Of a DNA stretch of 64,000 nucleotides, positions 35,695 through 45,941 are shown one piece after another. The notes beneath the pieces were generated by a model that saw nothing but the letters and a program-made list of their open reading frames with translations, had not been told where the DNA came from and did not search any database. The number at the start of each line of letters is the position of its first letter. The first letter of the stretch is position 1. The stretch lies in NCBI GenBank assembly GCA_036897525.1, contig JAYMTJ010000002.1, forward strand, positions 62,001-126,000, in the 5' to 3' direction. The DNA comes from Pelargonium x hortorum. Taxonomy: Eukaryota; Streptophyta; Magnoliopsida; Geraniales; Geraniaceae. The translations under genes were made by a program, and so were the position numbers.

Positions 35695-35883
35695 TTATTG
35701 TTTATTGTATAGAGGTAACCCAACTGCAACAAAGCGGAGGGCATTGTTGGAAGTATACATGATAGAACAGGAACACTCTATAACTAACATCAACTTCAGA
35801 ATACCCTGTTTCTTAATCTTAACTCTTTCTTCGGAAATAGAAACCTCTTGAAAAAACCTGTAAACAAAGGAACACGAGAACAA
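35695..35883 (-). other. protein-like open frame, 62 aa
   Basis: A short frame on the minus strand begins at TTG. Its first part is encoded by the repeat R3 (35857-35873), after which come FQEVSISEERVKIKKQGILK and a hydrophobic stretch. If R3 is a splice acceptor, the exon would start at the FQEVS region. I do not recognise it. Confidence 0.22.
35857..35873 (-). repeat. short repeat R3, copy 2
   Basis: On the minus strand GTTCCTTTGTTTACAGG, matching 33839-33857 apart from two T. It is preceded on the minus strand by further pyrimidines (TTTTGTTCTCGT), which strengthens the likeness to a splice acceptor. Confidence 0.5.
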
Positions 35884-36031
35884 AACCTCAATTCAATTAC
35901 CAACTCCTAAGCCGATTAGTGAGATTCCTACCTAAGATAATAGCCGCCTGTCTAAAGCAATCCAAACTAAGAACACTAACGCTATACCATCACGTCAAAT
36001 GAGGTACCCTAAACCAATAAGAAACTCCTAG

Positions 36032-36334
36032 GACTGTACTCCTCAAGCAAGAAAAGGACTTCCCATTAGCTCTACTTGAACCTCTTTAAACTCTCAAAGC
36101 TACACTCGCTATTGATGGATTAGGCAATTATATTGACGCTGCTTCGACTTGACCCACTTTACCTTTAGCCTCAATTTAACCGGCTCTAACCTTCTTACCA
36201 GTCCACCCTTGTTCGAATTCCTCAACGTTTGTTTGATAAAGAGTAACAGAATAGGATATCATAAGCATTATCATCCTTTAACTTCTATCGGAGAAGTTCC
36301 TAAACCTTGCTTCAACAAATACTTAACCCTATAA
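36032..36334 (+). other. 100-codon frame open only if TGA is sense
   Basis: There is no TAA or TAG for 100 codons. Three TGA fall inside, at places where tryptophan reads naturally among aromatic residues. The part after the last TGA is a 61-codon standard frame (36149-36334) starting at TTG. Pieces of the translation are TRYWWIRQLYWRCFD, THFTFSLNLTGSNLL, KSNRIGYHKHYHPL and SIGEVPKPCFNKYL. The composition is rich in aromatic residues and Asn. I do not recognise it. Either this is decayed coding DNA, or it supports a mitochondrial-type code, or it is chance in a C+A-rich patch. Confidence 0.28.
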
Positions 36335-36538
36335 GACGACAAACCTAAACTATCTATATCCATAAAGAAGATAGTCTAGCTATATTAAGAAGATTAAGAA
36401 ATAGAATACCATAATAGTGACTAATAAGAATAAGCTATAAGAACTATCTATTAATTACCTATTCTAATTATCTATTATGTAGCTACACTATCTTATACCT
36501 ATCTATATGTTGATATATTATAAGAAGACCCTAGCTTC

Positions 36539-36745
36539 CTAGCTTGCTCTACTACCTGTTCCTCCTATTCCAGTTACTGCTATTCCTAAGCTCCTGGTTA
36601 TGCTGCTACTGCAAGAGGTTATGGCTAACGCTGCTATCCTGAATCCTGAATCCAGAATCCAATCCTGAATCAATCCGTCATCCTGCAACTCAAACAAGTC
36701 AAAGAATTTCCCTCCAATTATTAGAACCTCAACCGAAAGCCTCAA
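36539..36745 (-). other. open frame over a tandem-repeat patch
   Basis: A 68-codon minus-strand frame starts at TTG with LSVEVLIIGGKFFDLFELQ. It lies over the ATCCTGA tandem array at 36636-36676, and the plus strand is nearly as open with a similar protein-like look. Two-sided openness points to base composition, so I doubt that either strand encodes a protein. Confidence 0.15.
36636..36676 (+). repeat. degenerate ATCCTGA tandem repeat
   Basis: About six imperfect copies of ATCCTGA or ATCCAGA, partly shortened to ATCCA. It is a small minisatellite in the island at 33.3-36.75 kb. Confidence 0.65.
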
Positions 36746-38623
36746 AGGAGAGTGGGTGACTTATTCTATATAGTAGAAAACCTTTGCAATTCCTCTCTAA
36801 TTGCTTTGTTCTAACTAACGGATACTTCATTAGTAGAACTACTGCTCAATGCTACAAGAATTGGCTAATTTCTTCTAACAATTCTTAGGTCCACAAAACC
36901 TTAAATTCAAAAAAAAAAGTTAATAAATTGTAGTAAATTGTTTCTTATAAATTTATAACTTGGCTGCAACGTAAAACCAATTATAAGGGCATTTTCAAGG
37001 CTTATATCTAAAGTTAAAGCCCACTTCATCTCAAGATTTACTTGAGTTTTATATATAAATATTTCATAATAGGGTTACTCTCCTCTCTGTAATCAGTAAA
37101 GTAAAAAGCATTCTCTTTTAATGAGTTAGTATTCCCGGACAAGTAAGTCTAAATACTCAGTCAAAAGACCCTTAGAAAAGTTCTTTTATATTAGGCAAAA
37201 AGCTAGGCTCTATTATAAGGAATAAGGTAGAGTATCCCAATAGCCTACTAAAGGATCTGTTCGTAGGCTGATTCCGCATAAGTCTAAGAAGATCCAAGCC
37301 TAGAACCAATGCTCTTTTTAACCTTTCGTTGGTATTATTGAATAGCTATTCCCGAGATTCGGTCAGCACATATCAAACACGGGTAAAACTCTATTAGCTT
37401 AGTAAACTAGAGGGCATTAACACTATAATAAAAAAACTAAAATTAACAAACTCGTTTTATAAGTCTTGATTGATAATAGCATAGTAAATACGTCTAGTAG
37501 AACTAATAAAAAAATTTAGCAGTCTTATGGGTGCCCTACAAGTACAAGTATTTGGTTTAATAGACTGCCCGCTGTTAAATTCAGGCCTAAATTTTATTGT
37601 TAGAGCGGAGTTCTTCATCTTTACATTGTAATGGTTCTAATCCTACTCTTTGGTTATGATATTTAGGTAAATTCTCTGACGAATACTCCCTAAATATAGG
37701 TGGTTTAATTTACTAAAATATTCAAATTTAACTTACTGAAATGAGCTCTCTTTCCAAAAATTAAGCTATAAGATCCCAATAGACAATGCGGGTCAAGAAA
37801 TACTATGGGTTATTTTTTCCTATACGTATTCAATATAACTTTAAGGGGAAGGGGGACACCCCTTATATAGGATCGAATCCGTGGTTTTGTTGTCAATCAA
37901 CCTTGAATCAGGCATCCAAAAAAAACTAAGTAAACTTAATCTCTTCCCTTATTTCGGATGATGCCATATATCAATAACAATTATGTTATGAAGTGAGATA
38001 TCATCAGTCTTATGAGAATTGTCAAAAAGATTCCCTAAATTAAGAAGTTAGTTGTCCGAACGGATTCTCCTCAAGTTATTGGCTTACGCTATAAATTCTG
38101 GTACGAAAGTATACTTAAATTGAACTCATTTTATAATAATAAAATACATAGGATAGGGTCATAAATAGACTTTTTTTTTGATTTCATATACTCAAGGATT
38201 AAACCCTTGCAGGAATACTGAAGTCAGATAAATCTTAAATGATAATTAATTTCAAGTTCTCTACTCGTCTAGTAAGAGAGAGCCCTTTCTAAGATTTCCT
38301 TTTGTTTTTGTCTGATAACTCAGGGCATCTAATACTACATGAAGGTAAATCTTCAACAGTGAAAACAAACTAAAGCCAACAACTAGATGTCCTGTTGAAT
38401 CCTGAAATCAAAAATTTCTTTTTATTAGAGTTTCGGGGCTTTATTTTGGTAATCCTTATGAATAGGAAGTTTGAAGTACTTTATTGAAATGCTTTTAGGC
38501 ATAGCTGTAGTATTTAGGGATTGCTCCTTTTTTTTATGGAATTCTTGACTTTTCGTAGCTATAGTCGGGTAATGCTTTAGATTTTGGGGGGTATTTGGGC
38601 TTGCCTGTAACCCAGCATACAAT

Positions 38624-38657
38624 GAGGACTTTGCTTCGATCGAAGCCCCGAGTCCTC
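38624..38657. other. compound perfect hairpin
   Basis: Outer arms GAGGACT (38624-38630) and AGTCCTC (38651-38657) pair perfectly. Inside them, set off by two and four unpaired bases, is the 14-base perfect palindrome GCTTCGATCGAAGC (38633-38646). Together they form a 34-base inverted structure with 14 base pairs. No T-run follows, so this is not a typical terminator. It could be a cruciform or a protein-binding or recombination site. Confidence 0.7.
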
Positions 38658-39458
38658 TATATAGGCAGTTAGTATCTAAACCCTTTAGCAAGAACAACGT
38701 ATGCTAATATATAAAGCGTGCCGTTCTTGTTTTTTTTTTCAATAATTCAATTATTAAAGTATAGGAATCTCCAGCTGAGTTAAAACAGAGTGAATCTATA
38801 CACCATCTTGGCCCCTTCTACCTTAACTAGTTACCTTTATTTTATATACAGAGCTTCCAAAAAAGGGTTTTCTGTATTCTGTATAAAGTATGTAAACAGG
38901 AGAAAGGTAGAATCTAGACAGTATACTTATGCAGTTGAATAACGCAAACAAATAGGGGCTTAAAATCTCTATAGGTAGGGCAGACTTTTCTCGAATAGAG
39001 TAAAACTTAATAGTATCAGGTAAATGAAATAGACTATTCAGTAAATCGAAACTCATGTTAAAATGTACGAGAAATTTGTAAATCCATTTACTTAAAATTT
39101 TTAATAGAAGCTACTAAACCAACAAGTTTTACACTATTTTAAAGATTCTTCCACAATAAAACTCGGACTGTTACCAGAAATTAGGCTATATTCTTTAAAT
39201 TATAGATGTATTTCTCAGCCTTAGCCTACAGTGTAGGTAGCAGAAGAAGGTTATGCAGTTCAGTTTATTTACAGCAGTAGAAAACTGTTTTTAGGATTTT
39301 AGTAAATCAGGTACATACTTTTTTTTTCATCTTTAATAGGAGAGCATATTCTATTAATTAAAATGAATTCAAAACTTTCCTAATCCGGGCACAGGGTATC
39401 TAAAAGGATGCCCTAATCTCTTCGCAGTGCAGAACTGGTTGTAATTCCTTGCTCTCTC

Positions 39459-39474
39459 TAGCTCAGTTAATGCC
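39459..39474 (+). other. tRNA D-arm-like sequence
   Basis: CTAGCTCAGTTAATGC matches an A-box/D-arm. No B-box follows at tRNA distance. Confidence 0.25.
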
Positions 39475-42400
39475 TTAAATCTTAGGCAAGGGGTCTTTTC
39501 TTATAGAAGGGGCTGCTTAAATTAAACTCAACTTTAGGTTAGTTAGAAGGATTGTTCTTAATTCAGTTCTACCAGGCTTGCTATTTAACATTCGGGGACA
39601 AGTCTACAATAGAATTCTGTGTAGTTTTAGACTTCTTAATTAAAGAGAGCATACTAGTTCAGGGATGCATGCGGTACTTAAAATAGAATTTTTATTCTAG
39701 AAAAGAGATCCTCTTGGAGTTATAAATTGAAAAATACATTAAAAGTGGGTTGATATCTAGAGTCTCTTCGATTTTTTTGCTGTTAAATCTAAAAAAAAGT
39801 ATGGCACTGGAATCTCAAGATTTTTGTTGTTGTAGAAGATTTTTAAGGATATAAAACTATCTACTTCCTTGACTTTTGCATTTTTCTTAATCAGGTTAAG
39901 TTTCAGTTACAGGAATTCCACTCTTTATTTTAACTATCCTAACCGAGAAATTGGCCCAGAAAAATGTTCCTTACAAAGTAGCGGAACTTTCGTTATAGGA
40001 AAGTTTTTTTTTATAAGTTTTGACCGTTTCAAGGTCTGTTTAGCTGCGGATAATTTAGTTAGTAAAAAAAGAATTTCGGCATAGAATATGCAAGATTGTC
40101 CCTTAGACTAGTTTCGAAGTTGGCAACTCTATACGAAGTCTCTGAAGCTTTAGTTATTCTTATCTTATATAGAAATATATATTAAGAGACAAAGGTTACG
40201 CCTGCTAAGGGATTTCATTTAACTCCTTAAAACTGGGAAATTGGGCATACTAGACTGAGCGAGTCCCTTAACGGAAGGTACCGAACCCTAAAACTTTAAT
40301 TAACAGGGAACTCCACTGCCTCAAAGTAAGATTCCATTATAAACTCAAAGAATAGAAATTCACTTAAACTTAATTAACAATAATCCAGATACCAAGTTTA
40401 ACCTAAGAAAGAGGAGGGCCCTATAAAGTTATTTGTAGGGTTATCTATTAACCAGAAAATGTCAAAGACTATATAAGGTTCGGGCTAGTACCCCAGTTGG
40501 ATACAATGTTTATAGAGACTTTATTAAGGACTTCCGAAGTTAACGAAACAAGAAATTAAGTGCCATTTTACCCGAGTTTTCTATATTCCTTTTTTGCTAA
40601 TGCTAATAAATAAAACCTTGTCCTGTCCAGGAATTCTTAATCTAACCAATCCTTTAAAACCTTTCAAGAAATACTCAAAGAAAAAAAACCTACTTTAACT
40701 AAAGCAAACAAGAAATTAAGAGTTCTTTATTATAGTATTCCGGTTTTAGCAAGGCAATAAAGCTATAGCTCTCTAAAATCAAAATGTGTCCTTAGGTTTT
40801 TTTCCCTAAAAAAAGATCAATTTAGGAGAAAAATGATTTTGTTAGCTTAAATAAGAGTTCCGTTCCAGTTTAACGGGCAACTAAGTGAGTTTAGTTGCTG
40901 TATTATATAGGGTTTTGAACCTTTGTCTTAGTCTAGCTAAGTTTGTCTTGTCCCTTGTCAATCTAGTCTAAAGTATATTGTATCAGAATTCGAGAATTGG
41001 ATTTCTCGGTCAGTTTCTCTGGAATCTTCAATTAAGTAAGACAAGGAAGGGAGTCGTGTGAAAAGGTGTAAATAGAATCTTATCAAAAAAAGGTAGTCAG
41101 CATGAAAACTCTTAGAATCACTTAAATAATTAGATAAATATCTTCAGATTTTCTAATCTCTTGTTTAAGGGCATACTTCATACTAGTACTTAACCACCTA
41201 TATGTAAACTAAACTAAAAGGACAGGGCTCTTTAGTAACTTTTAGTCTTGCAGAATTCCTTTCTATACAAAGACTTTTTCTTATTATATGTATCTCGTAT
41301 CCGGGATTCTAATTCTAAAAGAAAGATAGTAATAAAGTAAAAGAAGTCTTCCTATTTGCTTGCAAGTGTTATACTGGGATTCTCGTTTATCCCAACGCCC
41401 CAGCCCTTAAAATAGAAAATATGAGACAGATATAGACCTAAAAGACTTTTTAAAGTAACGCGCTTTAAGAAAGATCTCAGGCGCAAGGGGCACTAAAGCT
41501 TTAGATAGTTATCCCGTTTTTTTACTTAGGAATGCGCCTGTAATAAGAAATTAGAGTGCTGCAATTGAATTGATCTGATCTAAAAAGCCTCCTTCCTTTA
41601 ATTAAGTACCGGCAGGCATAAGTATTCTAAGCAATTTGGTAACTATAACACATAAAAATGAATTCGTTATTGGCTTTACTCCTTGTCAGTGGTAATATAG
41701 ATTTGACTTTAACCCGAGGGTAGCGGGACCTCGCGCACTCTACATAAGCTGTAACTGAAATATGGGTAACGCCCTTTTTATCCCTAAAATGTGAGACTAA
41801 AACAATTAAAGACTCTTGTACTCAGAGCTTCATCGGATATCGCTAAGTGGAATTCCGTAACAAGATCTCTTTGAAACTCTTTTTGTTATAACCAATCTAA
41901 GAATCTTCAGTGTGTTCCCTCTATATTAGGACACTTTATCTTTTAGTCGGTCTAACTGATATAGGACAAGATACAGCCTGAAATATTCAATGGAATCTTC
42001 TATAACTCTTAGAACCAAACCCAATAGTCGCTAACGCTTGCCTCTCTTTCTTAGGACACCCAACCAACTAGAACTAGAAATACACTGTTTTTAAGGAGGT
42101 TACCAACTCTAATGGGGTCTTTCCAACCCGGATCTATTTCACTATATTCTGGGGATCCTTATTTCCTTTTGTTCTAATGGTATTTCAAGGCGCGGAGCCC
42201 TACTAATTATCTATGGTAACCAGGAACTCTTTCTGATAATTATCTTGTTTTGCAAGCAAATACTACATTTTATACCTAGATCAATTCTAGATTTTGTGAG
42301 ATTTACATACTCCATTTCATAGAATTCTGTGTATTTGAAGGAAAGATTTCTCTTTCAGTCAATGCCAGTAAAGTCATAAGTGGTATAATGTGTGGTATAC

Positions 42401-42939
42401 ATAGTTTTCTTGTACTATGATTAAACTTTATAGCAATAACCTCCTTTCCTTTTCGATAAGGGCCTATCCTCTTTACTGCTATATCTCTTTAGTTTAGTGT
42501 TACCGGGATTCTTATGCCAACAGCCTAGACCTATCTGATCTGCTTACAAAGAAGAGTTTCCTCGTTTTGATGAGTTCCTTTACTTTACTAGTTCTAAAAC
42601 TAAGTCTAACTAGCCTGGGTTTCTTAAGCTCGAATTATAGATCTGCTATACTCTTTTCGTTAAGTAAGGTATTGTCTAGAATTCAACTTGTAATGTCAAA
42701 TAACAGCTAGAACTTATAAAGAGACAGCCTTTGGTTGTTAGAAAGTCATTTAATTACTAAACTCCAAATAGTACAAAATTGACAAGAAACCCTAGGTACA
42801 ATTACTATATATTCTTTATATAGATTAAAGAAAAGAGGAATCAATAATTTCTCTTACTTTAGTGGCAAAGAATCCAGAAGAACTAACCGAAAAGCTAAGA
42901 AATAAACCACAAGAATAAATTCGGTCAGTGTTCTGAAAA

Positions 42940-42966
42940 CAGTTTTGGCGCAGGTTCAAAGTCCCG
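42940..42966 (+). other. tRNA T-arm-like sequence
   Basis: GGCGCAGGTTCAAAGTCCCG has the GCAGGTTCAAA entry of a T-arm. An anticodon-arm-like stretch with CTGAAAACAG lies just upstream. The 3' T-stem and acceptor are not complementary, so this is a remnant at best. Confidence 0.3.
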
Positions 42967-43671
42967 ATATAATAGAAAGAGAAAGGTGACTACTATAATA
43001 AATATTAAGGTAAGGGTTCCCTATACTTAAAAGAGAAAAAACTACCCGTTTGAGATGACTCCTTGTTTGGAAGCTGTCTTTGCTTTGCCACCGGTAAGAA
43101 AGAAATTAGTGGTACCCCTTACTACAGTAAGTTTATGCAAGCCCGTTGAAAACTCGAAATTACGCATACTCCTTAATATTAATACATTAGTCACAAAAGT
43201 CTTCATATATATTATCTGGAACCAAGGTAACGACGATTCCTAGCAGAAACCATTCCATTCCTCAATGTTTATTAGCTAGACTCTGTAACGGAATCTTCTT
43301 GACTTTTGAGAAGGGGGTACTAATTACAAGTTAATTTATAAGATGTATTCCTAAGATTTTGACTTATACCAGTTTCTTTGTAAGTTTGATCGAGTTCTGA
43401 ATACATAGTTGTTCTCTAGCAGGTGCTGGTTACAGATTGTTACAAATTGTAAATACAGAGTAAAGAGAAACATACAGCCTCTGACATGCTCTCTTCCTAG
43501 CAGGCCTAAGCAGTAGCTCTCTCTTTGTTATTTGAGTTCCGATCGCTTAAGGAGTTTTAGAAGTTCCCTTGTTTACGAATACCTTTATTAGTTTTTCTTT
43601 CTCCTCTATACTTCGAAGGTTGCTAAAGACCGTAGAGTTCCACTAAATCTCTTATCTGTAAATGCCAGTAA

Positions 43672-43962
43672 GAACACTTTACCAAGGACATATTAGTGAA
43701 TCTGAACCTTGGACAGTTAACTCTGTCATTTAAGGCGCGAAGCCCTTTTGTTCTAACGAGCTGAAACAAGCTTATTTATAGGCAGTTCCAGAATTATTCT
43801 AACCAGGTAGGGCATTTCCAGGTACCAGTATTTTGGTTGTTCTTGTTTTATATTCCCCAGTTTCCTCTTGTAGCTAGAGTGGTCAAAGTGGAGATTGTTG
43901 CATTTGAATCTTTCACTGTAGGTCTAGTTAACAAAGAGAGGAATGAGAGTGGGCTTTCATAG
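43672..43962 (+). other. 96-codon protein-like frame if TGA is sense
   Basis: The frame is free of TAA and TAG for 96 codons and holds one TGA, which would place tryptophan in LTSWNKLIYRQF. The last 65 codons contain no stop of any kind. The translation includes KDILVNLNLGQLTLSFKARS, QFQNYSNQVGHFQVPVFWLF and RVVKVEIVAFESFTVGLVN, with no cysteine and few serines, and the last 30 codons are mostly purine-first. This is unusually protein-like for the window. A hydrophobic stretch VFWLFLFYIP could span a membrane. I recognise no family and see no clear start codon. Confidence 0.3.
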
Positions 43963-45802
43963 CGGTTCTTTGTTTGTAGTTAGAGTCTTTACATCCTTAG
44001 CATAGTACACCGACTCGGACTTGCTAGAGATTGAGTTACTCAGTTTTTTTCAATAGTTTCTGAGTCTTCTATACCTAATTGTACATCTATTGATCTGTTA
44101 GGGAAGAGAGATGCTTTCGATTGACACCATTACCGGTATTCAAGGTCTTCCTTCTTCCTTAGCTTGGTTTGGACAGCTCGCTCTGACTGTTGACAGCTTG
44201 CTCTTGCGGGAACTGCTTATTTCTTCTATAGTAAAAGACTCTTTTAATGGTAAATAGAATTCTAATTGCCCGTCAAAAGTGAGTGAGTTATTACTTATAG
44301 TTTGTTTTGATATCACGAAATCCTTTTTTAGATTCTAGATATTAAAGGTATTTAGGATTTTTTTAACTATTTATAGTATAGGGTGTAAACAAAATTTTAC
44401 TGTATTTTGTACAAGATTAAAGGGTGCCTAGTTATATAACAAGTTTGGGAAACTGCTTAAGGAGGAGATTAGATCTAAGTTTTCTATTTTAATGCTTACT
44501 ATTTCAGGAAAGTTTTTAGTTTTTCTGTAGAAGATGAAGGAGATTCAAACTTACATGCGTATAAAACACGGGCGTTTTACCACTTATTTATTATAGAGGC
44601 ATTCGGGAATACCATAATTACAGTCTAATGTCTAAATATAGCTTGTCGGGGAAATTAAAAACGAGTTTACACAATCAAGAAACTCCTACTCGGCAGGCAA
44701 TAGCGGCCTAAGGAATTTCCCTTAAAGATAAACATTTTTACTTATATTAACTCATTTAACTTTTGGGTTTTTTTCATACAGCATGAGACTTGGACATATA
44801 ACTTTTATCTAGAGCCGTTTATGTCAGGGTTCTCAAACGAAAGTTGTTTCTTTGGTTATCCAATTATGTAAGTAAATAGTTTGTACTCTCATTTCTCTCT
44901 AGTTGTGCGAAAAATCTTCCCCTTTAAAAATACCCGTTTCTTACTAATTACTAAATACTTCTATTTAGCTATTGTATTGTGAAAGGAGCTATACCTCTAT
45001 CTCAGTAAAATTTAATAAATAGCAGCTCTACTATACTATATGTCGATCGGTTTTCATATTCTGCGATCTTGAACTTTTAATCTGTGTGGAGGGTAGGTAG
45101 TTTCATGGAAGTATGTATAGGACAAGCATAACCTTTTTCTAGGTGGGCTAGTCCTAAAAGAGTCCGTTACGCTTTATTTAATAATAAGGAATCCCGGTAT
45201 TCTATTTTATACGTATTTTCACTTCAACGCTGAACCAACCTAAGTATTTACGTTTATTCTATCCCCAACACATGTATGTAGAGTCTTAGCTATAAAGGGA
45301 CTTGACCATGGCTTTCTTTCAAGTGAACCCATATTTACCAGCTTTAAACTCATTTTAATTAAAAGAGATATACCTATTAGCGTATGATTTCACCTCCGAA
45401 TTTACTTACTGCGTTTTAAGAGATAGATTTAAAGTCCTTATTAAAGTTAAATTGGGAAAAGTCCCTACTATGACTTGGAAGTCTGCATTACTTTCTTTCT
45501 GTTTAACTTGAAGATTCAATACCTTAGGGGATACAAATAGATAATTCTATTCTAATAAAGGACTGTGAGGTAGGGGTATCTCTATCTTTCTTTATTTAAC
45601 AAGGACTCGAACTTAATTTAGAACCTTATTAGGATGCGCCTAAGCGGTTCATTAACTATAACAAGTAAATTGTGTATTAAAAAAACTCTCACGGTATTCC
45701 TATGGATGCCAGAAGTCTACGGTTACTAATTCATTTTATTCAATCTGATGAAGTTCCGCTGGTATAACTATAGCCCCCCTTTTTTAATACGTTGTAAGCT
45801 CA

Positions 45803-45850
45803 AGCTAGCAGAGTGGCTATGCCTTTTGGTTTGGCAGATCCATAGGGTCC
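45803..45850 (+). other. tRNA 5'-part-like remnant beside repeat R1
   Basis: GCTAGCAGAGTGGCTATGCC matches an A-box/D-arm of a tRNA. It is followed by TTTTGGTTTGGCA, which can form a four-pair anticodon-like stem (TGCC/GGCA) around a loop containing TTGG. A weak T-arm-like CATAGGGTCC comes next. Repeat R1 copy 2 begins directly after it. A similar D-arm-like sequence is at 49489-49520 (GACAGAGTGGCTTTCGG). Copy 1 of R1 lacks a clear D-arm at the matching place, so the link is uncertain. Confidence 0.35.
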
Positions 45851-45853
45851 CTA

Positions 45854-45941
45854 AATATATCTGGGTAACTTTTGCTATTCTGAGTTAGGAAACTCATCTA
45901 TATATATATAACAGAAGTAGAAGACTTCTAATCGAACAAAG
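45854..45941 (+). repeat. dispersed repeat R1, copy 2
   Basis: Direct-orientation partner of 3397-3493, sharing ATATCTGGGTAAC, TTCTGAGTTAGGAAA and TAACAGAAGTAGAAGACT. The middle has become a (TA) run (45898-45910) and is about ten bases shorter than in copy 1. Confidence 0.75.

Larger units (their letters stand above)
33301..36750. other. 3.4 kb island of different texture with many protein-like frames
   Basis: Between about 33.3 and 36.75 kb the G+C mini-clusters become rare, G+C content rises locally, and coding-like frames lie close together on both strands: 33560-33799 (+), 33824-34102 (-), 34361-34555 (+), 35695-35883 (-), 36032-36334 (+) and 36539-36745 (-). An 18-base direct repeat (34035/34110) and a 17-19 base repeat (33839/35857) are present. 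The stretch 36360-36530 is instead very AT-rich with CTATCT-type near-repeats. The island looks like inserted or formerly coding DNA of an origin I cannot identify; I see no terminal repeats. Confidence 0.35.
36751..43671. other. gene-free AT-rich DNA
   Basis: About 7 kb with no supported gene. It holds the compound hairpin at 38624-38657, a D-arm-like site at 39459-39474, a T-arm-like site at 42940-42966, and many G+C mini-clusters. The frames at 38425-38697, 38823-39056 and 39869-40084 (71 to 90 codons) have random-looking composition and no start or ribosome-site support. From about 43.4 kb the texture shifts toward the coding-like island. Confidence 0.45.

Noticed and set aside
38425-39056. 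Two minus-strand frames of 90 and 77 codons
   Set aside because: No ribosome-binding site and no texture change against the flanks; the first covers the compound hairpin. Lengths are within chance.
39869-40084. 71-codon plus-strand frame
   Set aside because: Rich in Phe, Ser and Leu from AT-rich triplets; no context or motif.
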